From contig JAEUJW010000086.1 of NCBI GenBank assembly GCA_016793465.1, forward strand, positions 52,353 through 116,352: DNA of 64,000 bases. The letters are read 5' to 3'. Source of the DNA: Myxococcales bacterium (GTDB taxonomy: Bacteria > Myxococcota > Polyangia > Nannocystales > Nannocystaceae). Shown here piece by piece: positions 63,760-64,000 of this stretch (position 1 is the stretch's first letter; every line of letters begins with the position of its first letter). The notes under the pieces were generated by a model, which worked only from the letters and a program-made list of their open reading frames with translations, searched no databases and was not told the DNA's origin. A program made the position numbers and the translations under genes.

Positions 63760-64000
63760 ATGCAAAAAATTCCCGTAACGATTATCACCGGTTTTTTAGG
63801 TGCTGGAAAAACCACATTGTTACAATATATGCTACAGCATAATCAAAAACGTCGTTTGGCATTAATTATAAATGAATTTGGTAAAACCGGTATTGACGGC
63901 GAACTAATCCAAGCTTGCCAAAATAAGTTATGTACCACGGACGATATTATTGAACTGGCCAATGGTTGTATTTGCTGTACCGTTGCTGATGATTTTATAC
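63760..64000 (+). CDS. cobW: CobW-family GTPase, N-terminal part (cut by right edge)
   Basis: About 80 residues are visible. MQKIPVTIITGFLGAGKTTLLQYML contains the P-loop (shown here in full only as GFLGAGKT), then INEFGKTGIDGEL and the CxCC metal motif in ELANGCICCTVAD. CobW is a GTP-dependent metallochaperone-like protein linked to cobalt insertion in aerobic cobalamin synthesis. ATG 63760 is preferred over in-frame ATG 63751 because GGAA is then at suitable distance. It follows cobP by 21 bp. Confidence 0.9.
   Translation, partial: MQKIPVTIITGFLGAGKTTLLQYMLQHNQKRRLALIINEFGKTGIDGELIQACQNKLCTTDDIIELANGCICCTVADDFI

Overview
The window holds two unrelated kinds of DNA that meet at a tRNA-Phe gene near 58.72-58.79 kb. 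Bases 1 to about 58,717 are very GC-rich (roughly 70% or more by eye, codon third positions almost all G or C). They carry what one expects of a myxobacterium (Myxococcota), most likely of the Nannocystis type: many lipoproteins with Thr/Ser/Pro/Gly-rich linkers, von Willebrand A lipoproteins, a PknK-like kinase with AAA and TPR regions, an HD-GYP response regulator, an ECF sigma operon and a sulfite/nitrite reductase. Bases from about 58,791 to 64,000 are AT-rich (about 35-40% GC by eye) and encode alphaproteobacterium-like genes: MlaA, an OmpR/EnvZ-type pair and CobC/CobP/CobW. The two halves look like different genomes. A chimeric assembly through the conserved tRNA is the simplest explanation.

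Layout of the GC-rich part. 1-5 kb: a PAS sensor running off the left edge, a CheY-like receiver, an MBL-fold hydrolase, the N-end-rule transferase Bpt, then a FadR-type regulator overlapping a fatty acid hydroxylase gene, with a perfect palindromic operator upstream. 5-8 kb: an AstE-like zinc hydrolase, an HD protein, and a tight DUF1244-YjbQ-TtcA run. 8-15 kb: a lipoprotein phosphatase, an HD-GYP regulator, a DksA-like protein that has lost its zinc cysteines, and the large kinase. 15-24 kb: a GMC oxidoreductase followed by two E1-like/nitroreductase fusion paralogues (Rv1355c/MoeY type), with an acyltransferase-like gene and a STAS-like gene between them and a beta-propeller gene after them. 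24-27.5 kb: an ECF sigma operon ending in two paralogous lipoproteins with an identical eight-cysteine pattern.

27.5-46 kb: pseudouridine synthase, radical SAM activase, sulfite/nitrite reductase, TPR lipoprotein, flippase-like membrane protein, ClpB, thioredoxin/TPR lipoprotein, two convergent VWA lipoproteins, adenosine deaminase family protein and a 1,020-residue lipoprotein. 46-58.7 kb: GNAT, SDR, a membrane dihaem cytochrome, a SpoU methyltransferase, a two-gene operon joining an Hsp90-type ATPase/transglutaminase membrane fusion to a second degenerate ATPase-like protein, two hotdog thioesterases, a Spo0M-like protein, a PEGA-like lipoprotein and a HEAT/methyltransferase fusion.

The best candidates for undescribed biology are the Hsp90-transglutaminase operon (49.9-54.7 kb), the twin E1-nitroreductase neighbourhood (16.7-24.2 kb) and the eight-cysteine lipoprotein pair (24.5-25.8 kb). 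No CRISPR array, insertion sequence, integrase or prophage was seen. GC values, counts and alignments were made by eye; family names come from motif recognition, not database searches.
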